Shown: positions 54,872-63,827 of the stretch, piece after piece
Numbering within the stretch: position 1 is the stretch's first letter
Layout: every line of letters starts with the position of its first letter
DNA from: an uncultured Fodinibius sp.
GTDB taxonomy: Bacteria > Bacteroidota > Rhodothermia > Balneolales > Balneolaceae
Assembly: GCA_913056455.1 (NCBI GenBank)
Contig: CAJXMJ010000001.1
Location: 744,001-808,000 of the forward strand
DNA: 64,000 nt
Direction: 5' to 3'
Notes under the pieces: generated by a model
What the model was told of the DNA's origin: nothing
The model's input: only the letters and a program-made list of their open reading frames with translations
The model's database searches: none
Position numbers and translations under genes: made by a program

Positions 54872-55141
54872 ATGGCGATAACAAAAGAGCGAAAAGAGGA
54901 ACTTGTAAAAAAATATGGTGGGTCAAAGGAGAATACCGGATCTACTGAAGCTCAGATTGCAATACTGACTGAGCGCATTAATGATCTTACTGAACACATT
55001 CAGGAAAACACACAAGATCACCATTCTCGAAGAGGATTATTAAAACTGGTAGGGAAAAGACGAAAGCTGCTTGACTACCTCAAAGATAATGATATTGAGA
55101 AATATCGAGAGCTTATTAGTAATTTAGGAATTCGTAAGTAA
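54872..55141 (+). CDS. rpsO: 30S ribosomal protein S15
   Basis: Primary 16S rRNA-binding protein of the 30S platform. 89 residues with the family-typical [42 protein letters not shown] and a C-terminal basic tip. Placed between ribF and pnp as in many bacteria. S15 autoregulates by binding its own leader in several species; the leader here is short and I could not recognise such a fold. Confidence 0.97.
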   Translation: MAITKERKEELVKKYGGSKENTGSTEAQIAILTERINDLTEHIQENTQDHHSRRGLLKLVGKRRKLLDYLKDNDIEKYRELISNLGIRK

Positions 55142-55147
55142 TTCTTG

Positions 55148-55176
55148 AAGGCACGTTACTGAAACGTGCCTTTTTT
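55148..55176 (+). terminator. Intrinsic terminator after rpsO
   Basis: AAGGCACGTT (55148-55157) and AACGTGCCTT (55163-55172), perfect 10-bp stem with a 5-base loop, followed by T to 55176. Seven bases after the rpsO stop. Confidence 0.93.
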
Positions 55177-55302
55177 ATAATACTGTATGTTTATTTAGTG
55201 TTTTTTTACAGTATCTCCCTTCCTAATCAGATACAAAGTTTTGAAATCGTTACATAAAGCTTTGTTTATTTATTTTAAATTTGAATTGAATATAGTATTA
55301 CG

Positions 55303-57423
55303 ATGAAAGAAGATTTTAAAAGTGTAGAATTTGCACCGGGCAAGACATTATCTATAGAAACCGGCCGTATTGCAAAGCAGGCCGACGGTGCAGTTGTGGT
55401 TCGCATGGGCGACACCATGGTTTTATGTACAGCGGTAAGCTCAAAGGAGCCTACAGATAAACCCTTTTTCCCTTTAACCGTTGATCTGCGAGAAAGCTTT
55501 TCTGCCGGTGGTAAATTTCCGGGCGGATTTATTAAGCGAGAAGGACGTCCGAACGATAAGGAAGTTCTTTCAAGTCGCTTGATTGATCGGAGTCTTCGAC
55601 CGTTATTCCCTGATGGATATAATTTTGACACTCAGATTGTTTGTAAAGTACTTTCTTCTGACGGAGAGCACGACGGAGATGTACTCGGCGGAGTAGGGGC
55701 ATCTGCTGCACTGCATATTTCTGATGTACCTTTTGCAGGACCTATTGCCGAAGTTCGTGTAGGTCGCGTTGATGGTGAATTTATTATTAATCCTACCATC
55801 AGCGAGATGAAAGACAGCGACATCGATATGATTATCGGTGGTACTGCTGAGAGCGTCATCATGATGGAGGGTGAGATGGAAGAGATCTCAGAAGAAGATA
55901 TGCTAGCGGCGATAAAGGAAGCTCACAAATCTATCCAAAAACTCTGTGAATTTCAGGAAGAGCTTCGCGAAGAGTTTGGCAAAGAGAAGCGTGAATTTGA
56001 GCCCGAACCTGTTGATGAAGATCTCAAAAACAAGGTTCATGAACTGGCCGAAGAACGTATTCGTGAGCATGTTAATGTTGGTCTTGGTAAAGAGAAATAC
56101 AGTGAAGGCCTTCAGGAAATTAAAGATAGTGTAGTTGAAGAGCTTACGGAAACAGAAGAATATGCTGACGAAGGTGGTACGATCAAGGATATCCTCAGCA
56201 AGATTGAGAAGGAAGAGCTTCGCAATATGATTCTTGAGAAAAAGAAACGTATTGACGGACGTGCTCCGGAAGATATTCGTGATATTTGGACACAGGTGGA
56301 TTACTTGGCTCGTACGCATGGATCAGCCATCTTTACGCGTGGCGAAACACAGGCACTTGTTTCTGTAACACTCGGTACACAAAAAGATGCGCAGGCTGTT
56401 GATACCCTTCTGACCGAAGAGGACAAGAAATTCTTCCTCCATTACAACTTCCCGAACTTTAGTGTTGGTGAAGCCGGATTTATGCGCGGTCCCGGTCGAC
56501 GAGAAAAAGGGCACGGACACTTGGCTGAAAGTGCAATCAGTAAGTTGATGCCTTCTTTCGATGAATTCGGTTATGTAATTCGTGTAATTTCGGATATCAC
56601 CGAATCGAATGGATCTTCTTCTATGGCGTCTGTTTGCGGTGGATCAATGGCGCTTATGGATGCGGGAGTGCCCCTTAAGAAGCCCGTTGCCGGAATAGCA
56701 ATGGGAATGATCGTGGGTGAAGACAACGAAGTTGTACTTTCTGATATCCGTGGCGAAGAAGATTTCATGGGCGACATGGACTTTAAAACAGCCGGTAGTC
56801 GTGATGGAATTACTGCTTGTCAAATGGATATGAAAGTAAGCGGAATCTCTTTTGAGAAGCTTGAAGAGGCACTTGAGCAGGCTCGAAAAGGTCGGTTGCA
56901 TATCCTTGATAAAATGGATGAAACCATTACTGAGCCCCGCGATCAGATTTCCGAATTCGCTCCACAGTTTGTTAAGATGGAGATTGAAGCCGATGATATA
57001 GGATCTGTTATTGGACCCGGTGGTAAAGTCATTCAAACGCTTCAGAAAGAAACGAATACCGAGATCTGGGTTGAAGAAGATGAAGAGCGTGGAAAAGGGA
57101 AAATCACCATCAGCGCAGATCAACTGTCAAATGCCGAAGAAGCGAAGAAACGTATTCAAGGTATTGTTGGTCATCTCGAAGAAGGAGCTACTTACCAGGG
57201 TACGGTGAAAGCGATCAAGGATTATGGCGCTTTCGTTGAAATTGTACCGGGTAAAGATGGATTGCTCCACGTGTCAGAAATCAATCACTCACATGTTGAC
57301 AATGTAAGTGATGTACTTTCGGTAGGAGATGAGCTTGAAGTGAAGTTGCTCAAAGTGGAGCACGGCGGAAAGCTTCGTCTCTCACGAAAGGCTTTGATAC
57401 CTGAAGATGGTGAAAACAATTAA
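55303..57423 (+). CDS. pnp: Polyribonucleotide nucleotidyltransferase (PNPase)
   Basis: 3'-5' phosphorolytic exoribonuclease of mRNA decay. Two RNase PH domains; the second (from RIDGRAPEDIRDI) has the catalytic region with GSRDGITACQMDMK. A KH domain (VIGPGGKVIQTLQKET, about residues 565-620) and an S1 domain (GTVKAIKDYGAFVEIVPGKDGLLHVSEI split across strands, about 630-700) follow. 706 residues, normal length. Confidence 0.97.
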   Translation: MKEDFKSVEFAPGKTLSIETGRIAKQADGAVVVRMGDTMVLCTAVSSKEPTDKPFFPLTVDLRESFSAGGKFPGGFIKREGRPNDKEVLSSRLIDRSLRPLFPDGYNFDTQIVCKVLSSDGEHDGDVLGGVGASAALHISDVPFAGPIAEVRVGRVDGEFIINPTISEMKDSDIDMIIGGTAESVIMMEGEMEEISEEDMLAAIKEAHKSIQKLCEFQEELREEFGKEKREFEPEPVDEDLKNKVHELAEERIREHVNVGLGKEKYSEGLQEIKDSVVEELTETEEYADEGGTIKDILSKIEKEELRNMILEKKKRIDGRAPEDIRDIWTQVDYLARTHGSAIFTRGETQALVSVTLGTQKDAQAVDTLLTEEDKKFFLHYNFPNFSVGEAGFMRGPGRREKGHGHLAESAISKLMPSFDEFGYVIRVISDITESNGSSSMASVCGGSMALMDAGVPLKKPVAGIAMGMIVGEDNEVVLSDIRGEEDFMGDMDFKTAGSRDGITACQMDMKVSGISFEKLEEALEQARKGRLHILDKMDETITEPRDQISEFAPQFVKMEIEADDIGSVIGPGGKVIQTLQKETNTEIWVEEDEERGKGKITISADQLSNAEEAKKRIQGIVGHLEEGATYQGTVKAIKDYGAFVEIVPGKDGLLHVSEINHSHVDNVSDVLSVGDELEVKLLKVEHGGKLRLSRKALIPEDGENN

Positions 57424-57456
57424 TTGATCAGATCTTTGTAAGTAAGTTACAATTTG

Positions 57457-57486
57457 CGCCATCTCGATTTATCGGGATGGCGTTTT
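57457..57486 (+). terminator. Intrinsic terminator after pnp
   Basis: CGCCATC (57457-57463) pairs with GATGGCG (57476-57482), extended inward by TCG/CGG around ATTTAT, followed by TTTTGTTTT. 34 bases after the pnp stop. The rest of the gap to 57625 is AT-rich, with AATCTTTG (57536-57543) as a one-mismatch -7 box. Confidence 0.85.
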
Positions 57487-57625
57487 GTTTTAATAACCAA
57501 TAGTTCATTTCGGATCGAACGAAACTGAGGTTATAAATCTTTGTACTCTATAAAACGATAAAGAACAAAGAAAGACCTTTCGTGCATTCTAAATGAGTGT
57601 TTAGCATTACATCCGTTATAATTTT

Positions 57626-58885
57626 ATGAGCACATCAGAAACAATGAAAGAAATTGATTTTGTAAATAAGACGACACTTGATAATGGGCTAAAGATTGTC
57701 ACTGAACACGTTGAGAGTGTAAAGAGTGTGGCTGTTGGTATCTGGGCAAAGACCGGTAGTCGCAATGAAACCCATAGCATGGCAGGTGTCACTCATTTTT
57801 TAGAACACATGCTTTTTAAGGGTACAAAAAACCGATCATCCCTGGATATTGCTATGAGCATGGAATCTGTGGGTGGCTATTTGAATGCTTTTACCTCCTC
57901 AGAATATACCTGCTATTATTCGCGGTGTCTTAATTCTCAGCTGGAGCGGGCGCTGGATGTTCTTTCAGATATGGTTTTGCATCCTTCATTTCCGGAAGAG
58001 GAGATAGAAAAAGAGAAAAAGGTCGTCATCGAAGAAATGAAAATGTACCGTGACAGTCCCAATGATTACTTGTTTGAGCAGTTTAGCGAACAAGTTTTTA
58101 AGGGGCATCCACTCGGTAATTCAACGCTTGGTTTCGAGGAGACAGTTTCAGCTTTTGAACGTCAGGACCTGTACGATTATATGGATGAGCGGTATCAGCC
58201 ATCAAACTTGTTGGTTTCTGTTGCGGGAAATATGGATCACAGCAGGGTAGTGGAGCTTGTAGGTGATTATTTCAGCGAGGTCGAACCCAAAGCTACCGTT
58301 GATAAAAATCCACCGCTTCCTGAATATCAAGCTGACGATTTGGAGTTGACAAAGCCTATTGAACAAACACACCTGATAACGGGGCGTAGAGGCTTACACT
58401 ATGATCACGATGATAAATTCCGGTTGCTGCTTGCAAATACGGTGCTGGGTGGCGGAATGAGTTCCCGTTTGCATCAGAATGTGCGAGAAAAATACGGGTA
58501 CTGCTATACGATTACTTCCTTTAATCAATCATATAGCGACACTGGTTTATATGGCATTTATGTGGGTACGGATAAGGATTATGTAGATCACGTTCGGGAG
58601 CTTATTGAAGCTGAGCTTGATAAACTGAAACAAGACCCCATTCCGCAGAAGGAGTTATCTGAAGCAAAGGCTCAACTTAAGGGGAAATTGATGCTCTCGG
58701 TTGAAAGTATGAGTAATCGCATGTCTCGGCTGGCTAAAAGTGAAATCTATTTCGATCGGTTTGTGACTCTTGATGAGTTGCAAGATAAGATTGATGCTGT
58801 TGAAGCTAATCAGGTTCAGGATTTTGCTCAGGATTTCTTTGACAGTAACTTATTTTCTGAGGCTTTACTATTACCTGAAGAATAG
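57626..58885 (+). CDS. M16 family zinc peptidase (processing peptidase-like)
   Basis: 419 residues. Inverted zinc motif HFLEH (H57, E60, H61) with a further Glu at VVIEEM near residue 137. The C-terminal half is the inactive M16 domain with TVLGGGMSSRLHQNVREKYG. Similar to mitochondrial processing peptidase beta and bacterial PqqL-like peptidases; substrate unknown. No signal peptide is visible, so it is probably cytoplasmic. Confidence 0.9.
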   Translation: MSTSETMKEIDFVNKTTLDNGLKIVTEHVESVKSVAVGIWAKTGSRNETHSMAGVTHFLEHMLFKGTKNRSSLDIAMSMESVGGYLNAFTSSEYTCYYSRCLNSQLERALDVLSDMVLHPSFPEEEIEKEKKVVIEEMKMYRDSPNDYLFEQFSEQVFKGHPLGNSTLGFEETVSAFERQDLYDYMDERYQPSNLLVSVAGNMDHSRVVELVGDYFSEVEPKATVDKNPPLPEYQADDLELTKPIEQTHLITGRRGLHYDHDDKFRLLLANTVLGGGMSSRLHQNVREKYGYCYTITSFNQSYSDTGLYGIYVGTDKDYVDHVRELIEAELDKLKQDPIPQKELSEAKAQLKGKLMLSVESMSNRMSRLAKSEIYFDRFVTLDELQDKIDAVEANQVQDFAQDFFDSNLFSEALLLPEE

Positions 58886-58971
58886 GATTTTCGTTTCGAG
58901 TCTGATCAGAAATGATTAGTTTCGAGCTCCATATTTTATCCAAAAGTATTAACAAAATTATTCGTTGAAGC

Positions 58972-60468
58972 ATGGTTTATATCAGCAATTTGTCTGATCA
59001 CGTTGATGAAGAAGTAACACTTAAAGGATGGGTTTATAATTATCGAAGCAGTGGAAGCCTCTATTTCGTTGAAATGCGAGATGGTTCTGGGATTTGTCAA
59101 TGCGTAGTGGCACAGGATGCTGTAAGTGAAGAAGCCTGGGAGCAGACCGAAGCCCTTCGCCAAGAGACTTCTCTTGAAATAACCGGCAAAGTGGTTGAGG
59201 ATGAACGTAGCATTGGTGGTCATGAACTACAGGTAACTGATCTCAATATTTATCAAGTTGCCGAAGATTATCCGATTACCCCCAAAGAACACGGAGTAGA
59301 GTTTTTGATGGAAAACCGCCATTTGTGGCTGCGGAGTCAAAAACAATGGGCGGCGATGCGCGTTCGTAACGAGATTATTTATGCTATCCATACTTTTTTC
59401 CAAGAGCGAGGATTTGTACAGATGGATGCACCTATCTTTACGGGGAATGCTGCTGAAGGAACAACGAATCTTTTTGAAACAGAATATTTTGATGATCAGG
59501 CCTATCTGACGCAATCCGGCCAGCTTTATGGTGAGGCAATGGCTATGGCACATGGTTTGATTTATACCTTTGGTCCGACATTTAGGGCCGAAAAGAGTAA
59601 AACACGTCGCCACCTGACCGAGTTTTGGATGATTGAGCCGGAGATGGCGTTTTATGATCTGAACATGAATATGGATCTGGCAGAGGATTTCATCAAGTTC
59701 ATTGTTAAGCGGGTTCTTGATCGACGTCCTAAGGAGTTAGAAATTCTTGAGCGCGACACTTCTAAGCTACGTAAGACCGTTGAGGAGGGATTCCCCCGCA
59801 TATCCTATACCGAAGCTGTTGAAGAGCTTCAGAGCGATGATATGGCCGCCATGCTCGATCAAATGGTTGAGGATCGCAAGCAAGAAGCGGAAGAGCTCAA
59901 AGCAGAGCGAGAAGAGATTGAGAAAGAACGTGGGCAGGCTAAAAAATGGCGCAAAGCCCAGATTGATGAGCGAGTAATTGAGATTGGTAAACGATTGGAT
60001 GAAATTGAGGAAGACCTGCGAAATATTCCCGACTGGAGAGAATCAGCGCTTAACTTTGAGTGGGGAGAAGATTTTGGAGGCAGTGACGAAACATTACTAA
60101 CCATGAAATATGATACTCCGATCTTAGTGCATCGATATCCCGCGGAGATTAAAGCGTTTTATATGAAGCGGGATCCCGAGGATGAGAAGCTGGCGCTGGC
60201 TTGTGATATGCTGGCACCTGAAGGGTATGGCGAAATTATTGGTGGCAGTGAACGAGAAGAGGATTTGGAAACACTTCGCAAACGTATCAACGAGCACGGA
60301 TTAGACGAAGATGTGTTTAGCTGGTATATGGATCTTCGTCAATACGGATCGGTGCCACACTCTGGTTTTGGCCTGGGATTAGAACGAATGGTCGCATGGC
60401 TCTGTGGTTTAGATCATGTCCGTGAGACTATTCCATTTCCACGCATGATGGGACGATTAACACCTTAA
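58972..60468 (+). CDS. asnS: Asparaginyl-tRNA synthetase with coiled-coil insertion
   Basis: Class IIb synthetase charging tRNA-Asn. Anticodon-binding OB fold (about residues 15-95), motif 2 [21 protein letters not shown] (about 204-224) and motif 3 [16 protein letters not shown] (465-480). [16 protein letters not shown] favours Asn over Asp specificity. A highly charged segment at about residues 287-360 (EERKQ-type heptads, e.g. [20 protein letters not shown]) interrupts the catalytic domain and predicts an extra helical hairpin; the protein is 498 residues against about 465 usually. Confidence 0.94.
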   Translation: MVYISNLSDHVDEEVTLKGWVYNYRSSGSLYFVEMRDGSGICQCVVAQDAVSEEAWEQTEALRQETSLEITGKVVEDERSIGGHELQVTDLNIYQVAEDYPITPKEHGVEFLMENRHLWLRSQKQWAAMRVRNEIIYAIHTFFQERGFVQMDAPIFTGNAAEGTTNLFETEYFDDQAYLTQSGQLYGEAMAMAHGLIYTFGPTFRAEKSKTRRHLTEFWMIEPEMAFYDLNMNMDLAEDFIKFIVKRVLDRRPKELEILERDTSKLRKTVEEGFPRISYTEAVEELQSDDMAAMLDQMVEDRKQEAEELKAEREEIEKERGQAKKWRKAQIDERVIEIGKRLDEIEEDLRNIPDWRESALNFEWGEDFGGSDETLLTMKYDTPILVHRYPAEIKAFYMKRDPEDEKLALACDMLAPEGYGEIIGGSEREEDLETLRKRINEHGLDEDVFSWYMDLRQYGSVPHSGFGLGLERMVAWLCGLDHVRETIPFPRMMGRLTP

Positions 60469-60469
60469 T

Positions 60470-60539
60470 AGCTTTCAGCGATCAGCATTCAGCAACTCTT
60501 GATTTTACTGAATGTTGAAAGCTGACAACTGACAGCTTA
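60470..60539. repeat. Imperfect inverted repeat between asnS and holA
   Basis: The arms AGCTTTCAGCGATCAGCATTCAG and, about 20 bases later, the complementary CTGAATGTTGAAAGCTGACAACTG-like stretch pair imperfectly; copies of AGCTTTCAG/CTGACAGCT words recur. It fills the 75-base gap and resembles the small palindromic intergenic elements of this kind of genome, but is unrelated in sequence to the elements of the trp operon. Confidence 0.55.
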
Positions 60540-60543
60540 GAAA

Positions 60544-61602
60544 ATGGCCAAAAAGACCAGCATAGAACTCTATACCGAAGTCCTTCAGGAGTTAAAATCA
60601 GAGGAGCGAAAGCCGGTATACTTTTTCTATGGGGAAGAGGAATTTTTCCTGGATAAGCTGCAGGAGGTGGTCGAGGGATTAATCCCCGATGATCAGAAAG
60701 ACTTTAACTATGATCTGCTCTATGGTCGGGATGTGACCCCAGAAAAGGTACTATCTATCATTCGCAGTTTTCCTATGATGGCTGAACAGCGCGTGGTTAT
60801 TCTGAGGGATTTTAAGGAGCTTGGCGGCTATGGAGCCCAGGCTGAGGGATATGAAGGAGAGGTCAATGATCTAATTCCATACTTAGAACAGCCGAATCCT
60901 ACAACGTTGTTTGTATGTATTGATACAAAGAAGCCCTCCGGCCGTTCTAAAATTGGAAAGGCTTTTAAAAAGCATGCAGGATTTTATGAATTTGAAGAAG
61001 TGCCCGACTATCGCCTACCTGACTGGATTATGAGTTGGGCAAAAAAGCATCATAATAAAAAAATAGAGCCCCCGGCTGCCCAAATGCTGGCACAGTATGT
61101 GGGTAACAGCTTGCAGTTACTGTCCACAGAAATAGATAAAGTGTGCACTTTTGTGGACACTTCTGATACCATTACAGAGAGCGAAATAAAAAAAATAATC
61201 GGTCTTTATCGTGAATATTCGGTGTTTGAGCTGAAAGACGCCGTATTTGACCGAGATCTGGATGAGGCCCTGTTTATCGCGGAACAGATGTTGCAGCACT
61301 CTAAAGCGAACACGGGAGAAATTATTCGTTCCGTTGGGTTCTTTTACAATGTGTTTTCAAACATCTGGCAAATTCGCCGGTTAGCTGGACAGGGTAATTC
61401 CAAAAAACAAGTTCAAAATACCTTAGGTATCAATAACAATTGGTACTTCAACAAGCTTTGGAAAGACGCTTCAGCTTTTCAACTGGCCGATATGCCCAGA
61501 ATATTTGAAGCACTCTTGGATGCCGATCGTGCTTCGAAAGGCTTTACCAAGATGGACCCTTCTACGATACTTCTCCTGATGATCAAACGGATCATCGGTT
61601 GA
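60544..61602 (+). CDS. holA: DNA polymerase III delta subunit
   Basis: Opens the sliding clamp within the clamp loader. 352 residues: YFFYGEEEFFLDKLQEVVEGL at the N-terminus, EDFNYD-like QKDFNYDLLYG, RSFPMMAEQRVVILRD, and the C-terminal helical collar (KANTGEIIRSVGFFYNVFSN). The N-terminal domain has no functional P-loop, as expected for delta. Confidence 0.93.
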   Translation: MAKKTSIELYTEVLQELKSEERKPVYFFYGEEEFFLDKLQEVVEGLIPDDQKDFNYDLLYGRDVTPEKVLSIIRSFPMMAEQRVVILRDFKELGGYGAQAEGYEGEVNDLIPYLEQPNPTTLFVCIDTKKPSGRSKIGKAFKKHAGFYEFEEVPDYRLPDWIMSWAKKHHNKKIEPPAAQMLAQYVGNSLQLLSTEIDKVCTFVDTSDTITESEIKKIIGLYREYSVFELKDAVFDRDLDEALFIAEQMLQHSKANTGEIIRSVGFFYNVFSNIWQIRRLAGQGNSKKQVQNTLGINNNWYFNKLWKDASAFQLADMPRIFEALLDADRASKGFTKMDPSTILLLMIKRIIG

Positions 61603-61676
61603 TACTTTTTTAATATTTCGTTTCGCAACACTGATGATCCTTGCAATTATTAACTGCAATAAAAATAAGGGTCATT

Positions 61677-62291
61677 ATGCAAGCTGTTTCCAAAGCCGAA
61701 TTGAATAAGATGTCGGATGAAGATCTGATGGAAAAGTTTCAGTCTGGGTACGAAGAAGCGTTTAATATTTTAGTGAATCGCTATCAGGATCGACTGCACA
61801 ATTTTTTATATCGGTATACCCATGACCATCAGGACTGTGAAGACTTGGTGCAGGAGACCTTTTTCCGTGTGTTTCGCAGCCGTCATTCGTACGAACGCAT
61901 TGCGAAATTTTCTACATGGATGTATACGATTGCCATTAATTTGGCAAAGAGCTTGTATAAAAAGAAAAAGCGCATGACTAAGGTTACCATCCACAAAGAT
62001 CCGGATGACTCTGAAGATCGTCCCATGAAGTTAGAGGATACGGGGATTCTACCGGATGACTCCCTGCACGAAAAGATGTGCATGGATCAACTTGAGGAAG
62101 CGTTAGAAAAGCTCAGTGATGATTTTCGTGAAGTTGTAGTGCTCAGAGATATCCAGCAGCTTTCTTATGAAGAGATCTCTGAAATTGCAGATCTACCCAT
62201 GGGTACTGTAAAGTCTCGTATTAACCGTGGAAGAGCGCAATTACAAGAATTATTAGAAAATTACGTTTATCCGGAAACAATTTCTGCATAA
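61677..62291 (+). CDS. ECF-type RNA polymerase sigma factor
   Basis: 204 residues from ATG 61677; a start 36 bases upstream is in frame but not conserved. Region 2 (FNILVNRYQDRLHNFLYRYT, DLVQETFFRVFR, FSTWMYTIAINLAKS) and region 4 (FREVVVLRDIQQLSYEEISE, LPMGTVKSRINRGRAQL) are complete. Likely recognises extracytoplasmic or stress promoters. A tiny anti-sigma-like gene follows, separated by a hairpin with T-run. Confidence 0.93.
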   Translation: MQAVSKAELNKMSDEDLMEKFQSGYEEAFNILVNRYQDRLHNFLYRYTHDHQDCEDLVQETFFRVFRSRHSYERIAKFSTWMYTIAINLAKSLYKKKKRMTKVTIHKDPDDSEDRPMKLEDTGILPDDSLHEKMCMDQLEEALEKLSDDFREVVVLRDIQQLSYEEISEIADLPMGTVKSRINRGRAQLQELLENYVYPETISA

Positions 62292-62297
62292 TACAGT

Positions 62298-62350
62298 AAG
62301 AGGGTAATAGATAAGGTATTGAACTTGTACAATAATCTATTACCCTTTTT
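62298..62350 (+). terminator. Hairpin with T-run between the sigma gene and its neighbour
   Basis: AGGGTAATAGAT (62301-62312) pairs perfectly with ATCTATTACCCT (62335-62346), with further A-T and G-T pairs outside and a 22-base loop, then TTTTT ending four bases before the next ATG (62354). It may end the sigma transcript or attenuate the next gene. Confidence 0.75.
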
Positions 62351-62353
62351 ACT

Positions 62354-62566
62354 ATGAAACCCAATGCATTTGACAGTGACAGTATACTCACTGATTTTTT
62401 AACAGATTATCTGGATGGCAACCTGAATAGGGCAGAGCAACAGTCATTCGAGGAGTATTTGTCCGAAAATGAAGACGAGAGAGTATTTGCTCGTAAAGCG
62501 ATGAAAGGGAAAAAAGCCTTGGCTCGTTTTGCGGATAAAATTAATGTTCCATCAGTAACAGCATAG
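62354..62566 (+). CDS. Small anti-sigma-like protein lacking zinc ligands
   Basis: 70 residues. LTDYLDGNLNRAEQQSFEEYL resembles the N-terminal helices of zf-HC2 anti-sigma factors, and the position directly after an ECF sigma gene fits. However, the usual His-x3-Cys-x2-Cys ligands are absent (sequence reads LSENEDERVFARKA), and there is no membrane helix. It could be a zinc-independent anti-sigma domain or a truncated remnant. Function inferred only from context and weak similarity. Confidence 0.6.
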   Translation: MKPNAFDSDSILTDFLTDYLDGNLNRAEQQSFEEYLSENEDERVFARKAMKGKKALARFADKINVPSVTA

Positions 62567-62674
62567 AATGGAAGTGCACTTCAACAGTGTACATTAATTT
62601 TTCTCCAGGGCTTTGTCGTATATCTTTTTCTGGTTGATAATCGAAAATATCTCCATCTCCATCAGGCCTTTAAC

Positions 62675-62694
62675 AATAGCAGCGACTTGCTATT
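62675..62694 (-). terminator. Hairpin at the purC stop codon
   Basis: AATAGCA (62675-62681) and TGCTATT (62688-62694), a 7-bp stem with a 6-base loop. The stem includes the purC stop codon. The following minus-strand T content is low, so termination is uncertain. Confidence 0.35.
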
Positions 62695-63661
62695 AATACT
62701 GATCAAAGATCTCTTTTAGTTCATCATTGAATGAATCTATATCAACAAGAGTCGGTTCAAATGATCTGCCGGTGAGTTTTTCAAAGAGCTCGGTATACCG
62801 CTTATAAACTTTGACCCGAAGTTCATCAGGTAGATCCGGTAGTGTTTGCCCCTCTTTACCCTGGAAGTCGTGATCCATTAACCATTCGCGAAGAAACTCT
62901 TTAGAAAGCTGTTTTTGGGGTTCCCCTTTTTCAAGCCGTTCCTTGTATCCATCCGCATAAAAGTATCGCGAAGAATCAGCGGTATGTACTTCATCAATGA
63001 GGGTAACCTTTCCGTTATACAGTCCAAATTCATACTTGGTATCCACGAGGATAAGCCCCTGGTTATTGGCAATTTGTTGTCCCCGTTTAAAAATTTGAAA
63101 GGCTTTCTCTCGGACCTCTTGCCAGATATCCTCATCAACAATATTCTGACCCAAAATTTCTTTCTCTGAAATATCTTCATCGTGACCTTCTTCGGCTTTG
63201 GTTGCCGGAGTAAGTATAGGTTCTTCAAACTTTTGGTTTTCGACCATACCATCGGGTAAAACTACGCCACAAAGCGTCCGCTTGCCCGATTTGTAAACCC
63301 GCGCAGCATGGCCTGTAAGGCAGGCCCGAATAACCACTTCAACGGGAATTGGATCACACTTTTTGGCAACGGTTACATTGGGATGGGGAATATCAATAAC
63401 GTGAGTATTTACAATATCATCTACTTTATCAAAGGCAAAAGCAGCCAGGGAGTTTAAAATCTGTCCCTTATAGGGAATGGCTTGCTTCATGATGTGGTCG
63501 AACGCTGATATACGATCACTTGCTACGATACCAAGTTTTCCATCCCCAAGCTCATATACATCACGCACTTTTCCACGATAAGGATCAGGATAGCCCGAGA
63601 CATTGGTTTGAGTGATACAATTGTTAAGTACGTTGGAATTGATTTCAGAAAAATTAGTCAC
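62693..63661 (-). CDS. purC: Phosphoribosylaminoimidazole-succinocarboxamide synthase
   Basis: SAICAR synthase of purine synthesis, joining aspartate to CAIR with ATP. YRGKVRDVYELGDGKLGIVASDRISAFD gives the ATP-site start (in two parts, GKVRDVYE and SDRISAFD), then PVEVVIRACLTGHAARVY, LTPATKAEEGHDEDIS and LVDTKYEFGLYNG. 322 residues: the longer Bacteroidota/yeast-like form. Divergent from the phytoene-synthase gene at the window end. Confidence 0.95.
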   Translation of the reverse strand: MTNFSEINSNVLNNCITQTNVSGYPDPYRGKVRDVYELGDGKLGIVASDRISAFDHIMKQAIPYKGQILNSLAAFAFDKVDDIVNTHVIDIPHPNVTVAKKCDPIPVEVVIRACLTGHAARVYKSGKRTLCGVVLPDGMVENQKFEEPILTPATKAEEGHDEDISEKEILGQNIVDEDIWQEVREKAFQIFKRGQQIANNQGLILVDTKYEFGLYNGKVTLIDEVHTADSSRYFYADGYKERLEKGEPQKQLSKEFLREWLMDHDFQGKEGQTLPDLPDELRVKVYKRYTELFEKLTGRSFEPTLVDIDSFNDELKEIFDQY

Positions 63662-63808
63662 GGATGTAATATTTTTTGGTAAAAAGAGATCAGTAGAAAA
63701 TCACAAAAACTTGAGAAGAATAGAAATGTAATTATTAAATCATTTTAATTCTAAGGTATATTAAAATTTGGAGGGAACTATTTTAGGGAGTTATTGCATT
63801 TGGTATTA

Positions 63809-63816
63809 TACCTTTG
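63809..63816 (+). promoter_or_regulatory. Promoter -7 box before the phytoene/squalene synthase gene
   Basis: TACCTTTG matches TAnnTTTG exactly and lies just before GAAGG (63817-63821) and ATG 63828. No TTG at 20 bases upstream. If used, the transcript would begin within a few bases of the ATG. Confidence 0.35.
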
Positions 63817-63827
63817 AAGGTAATATC

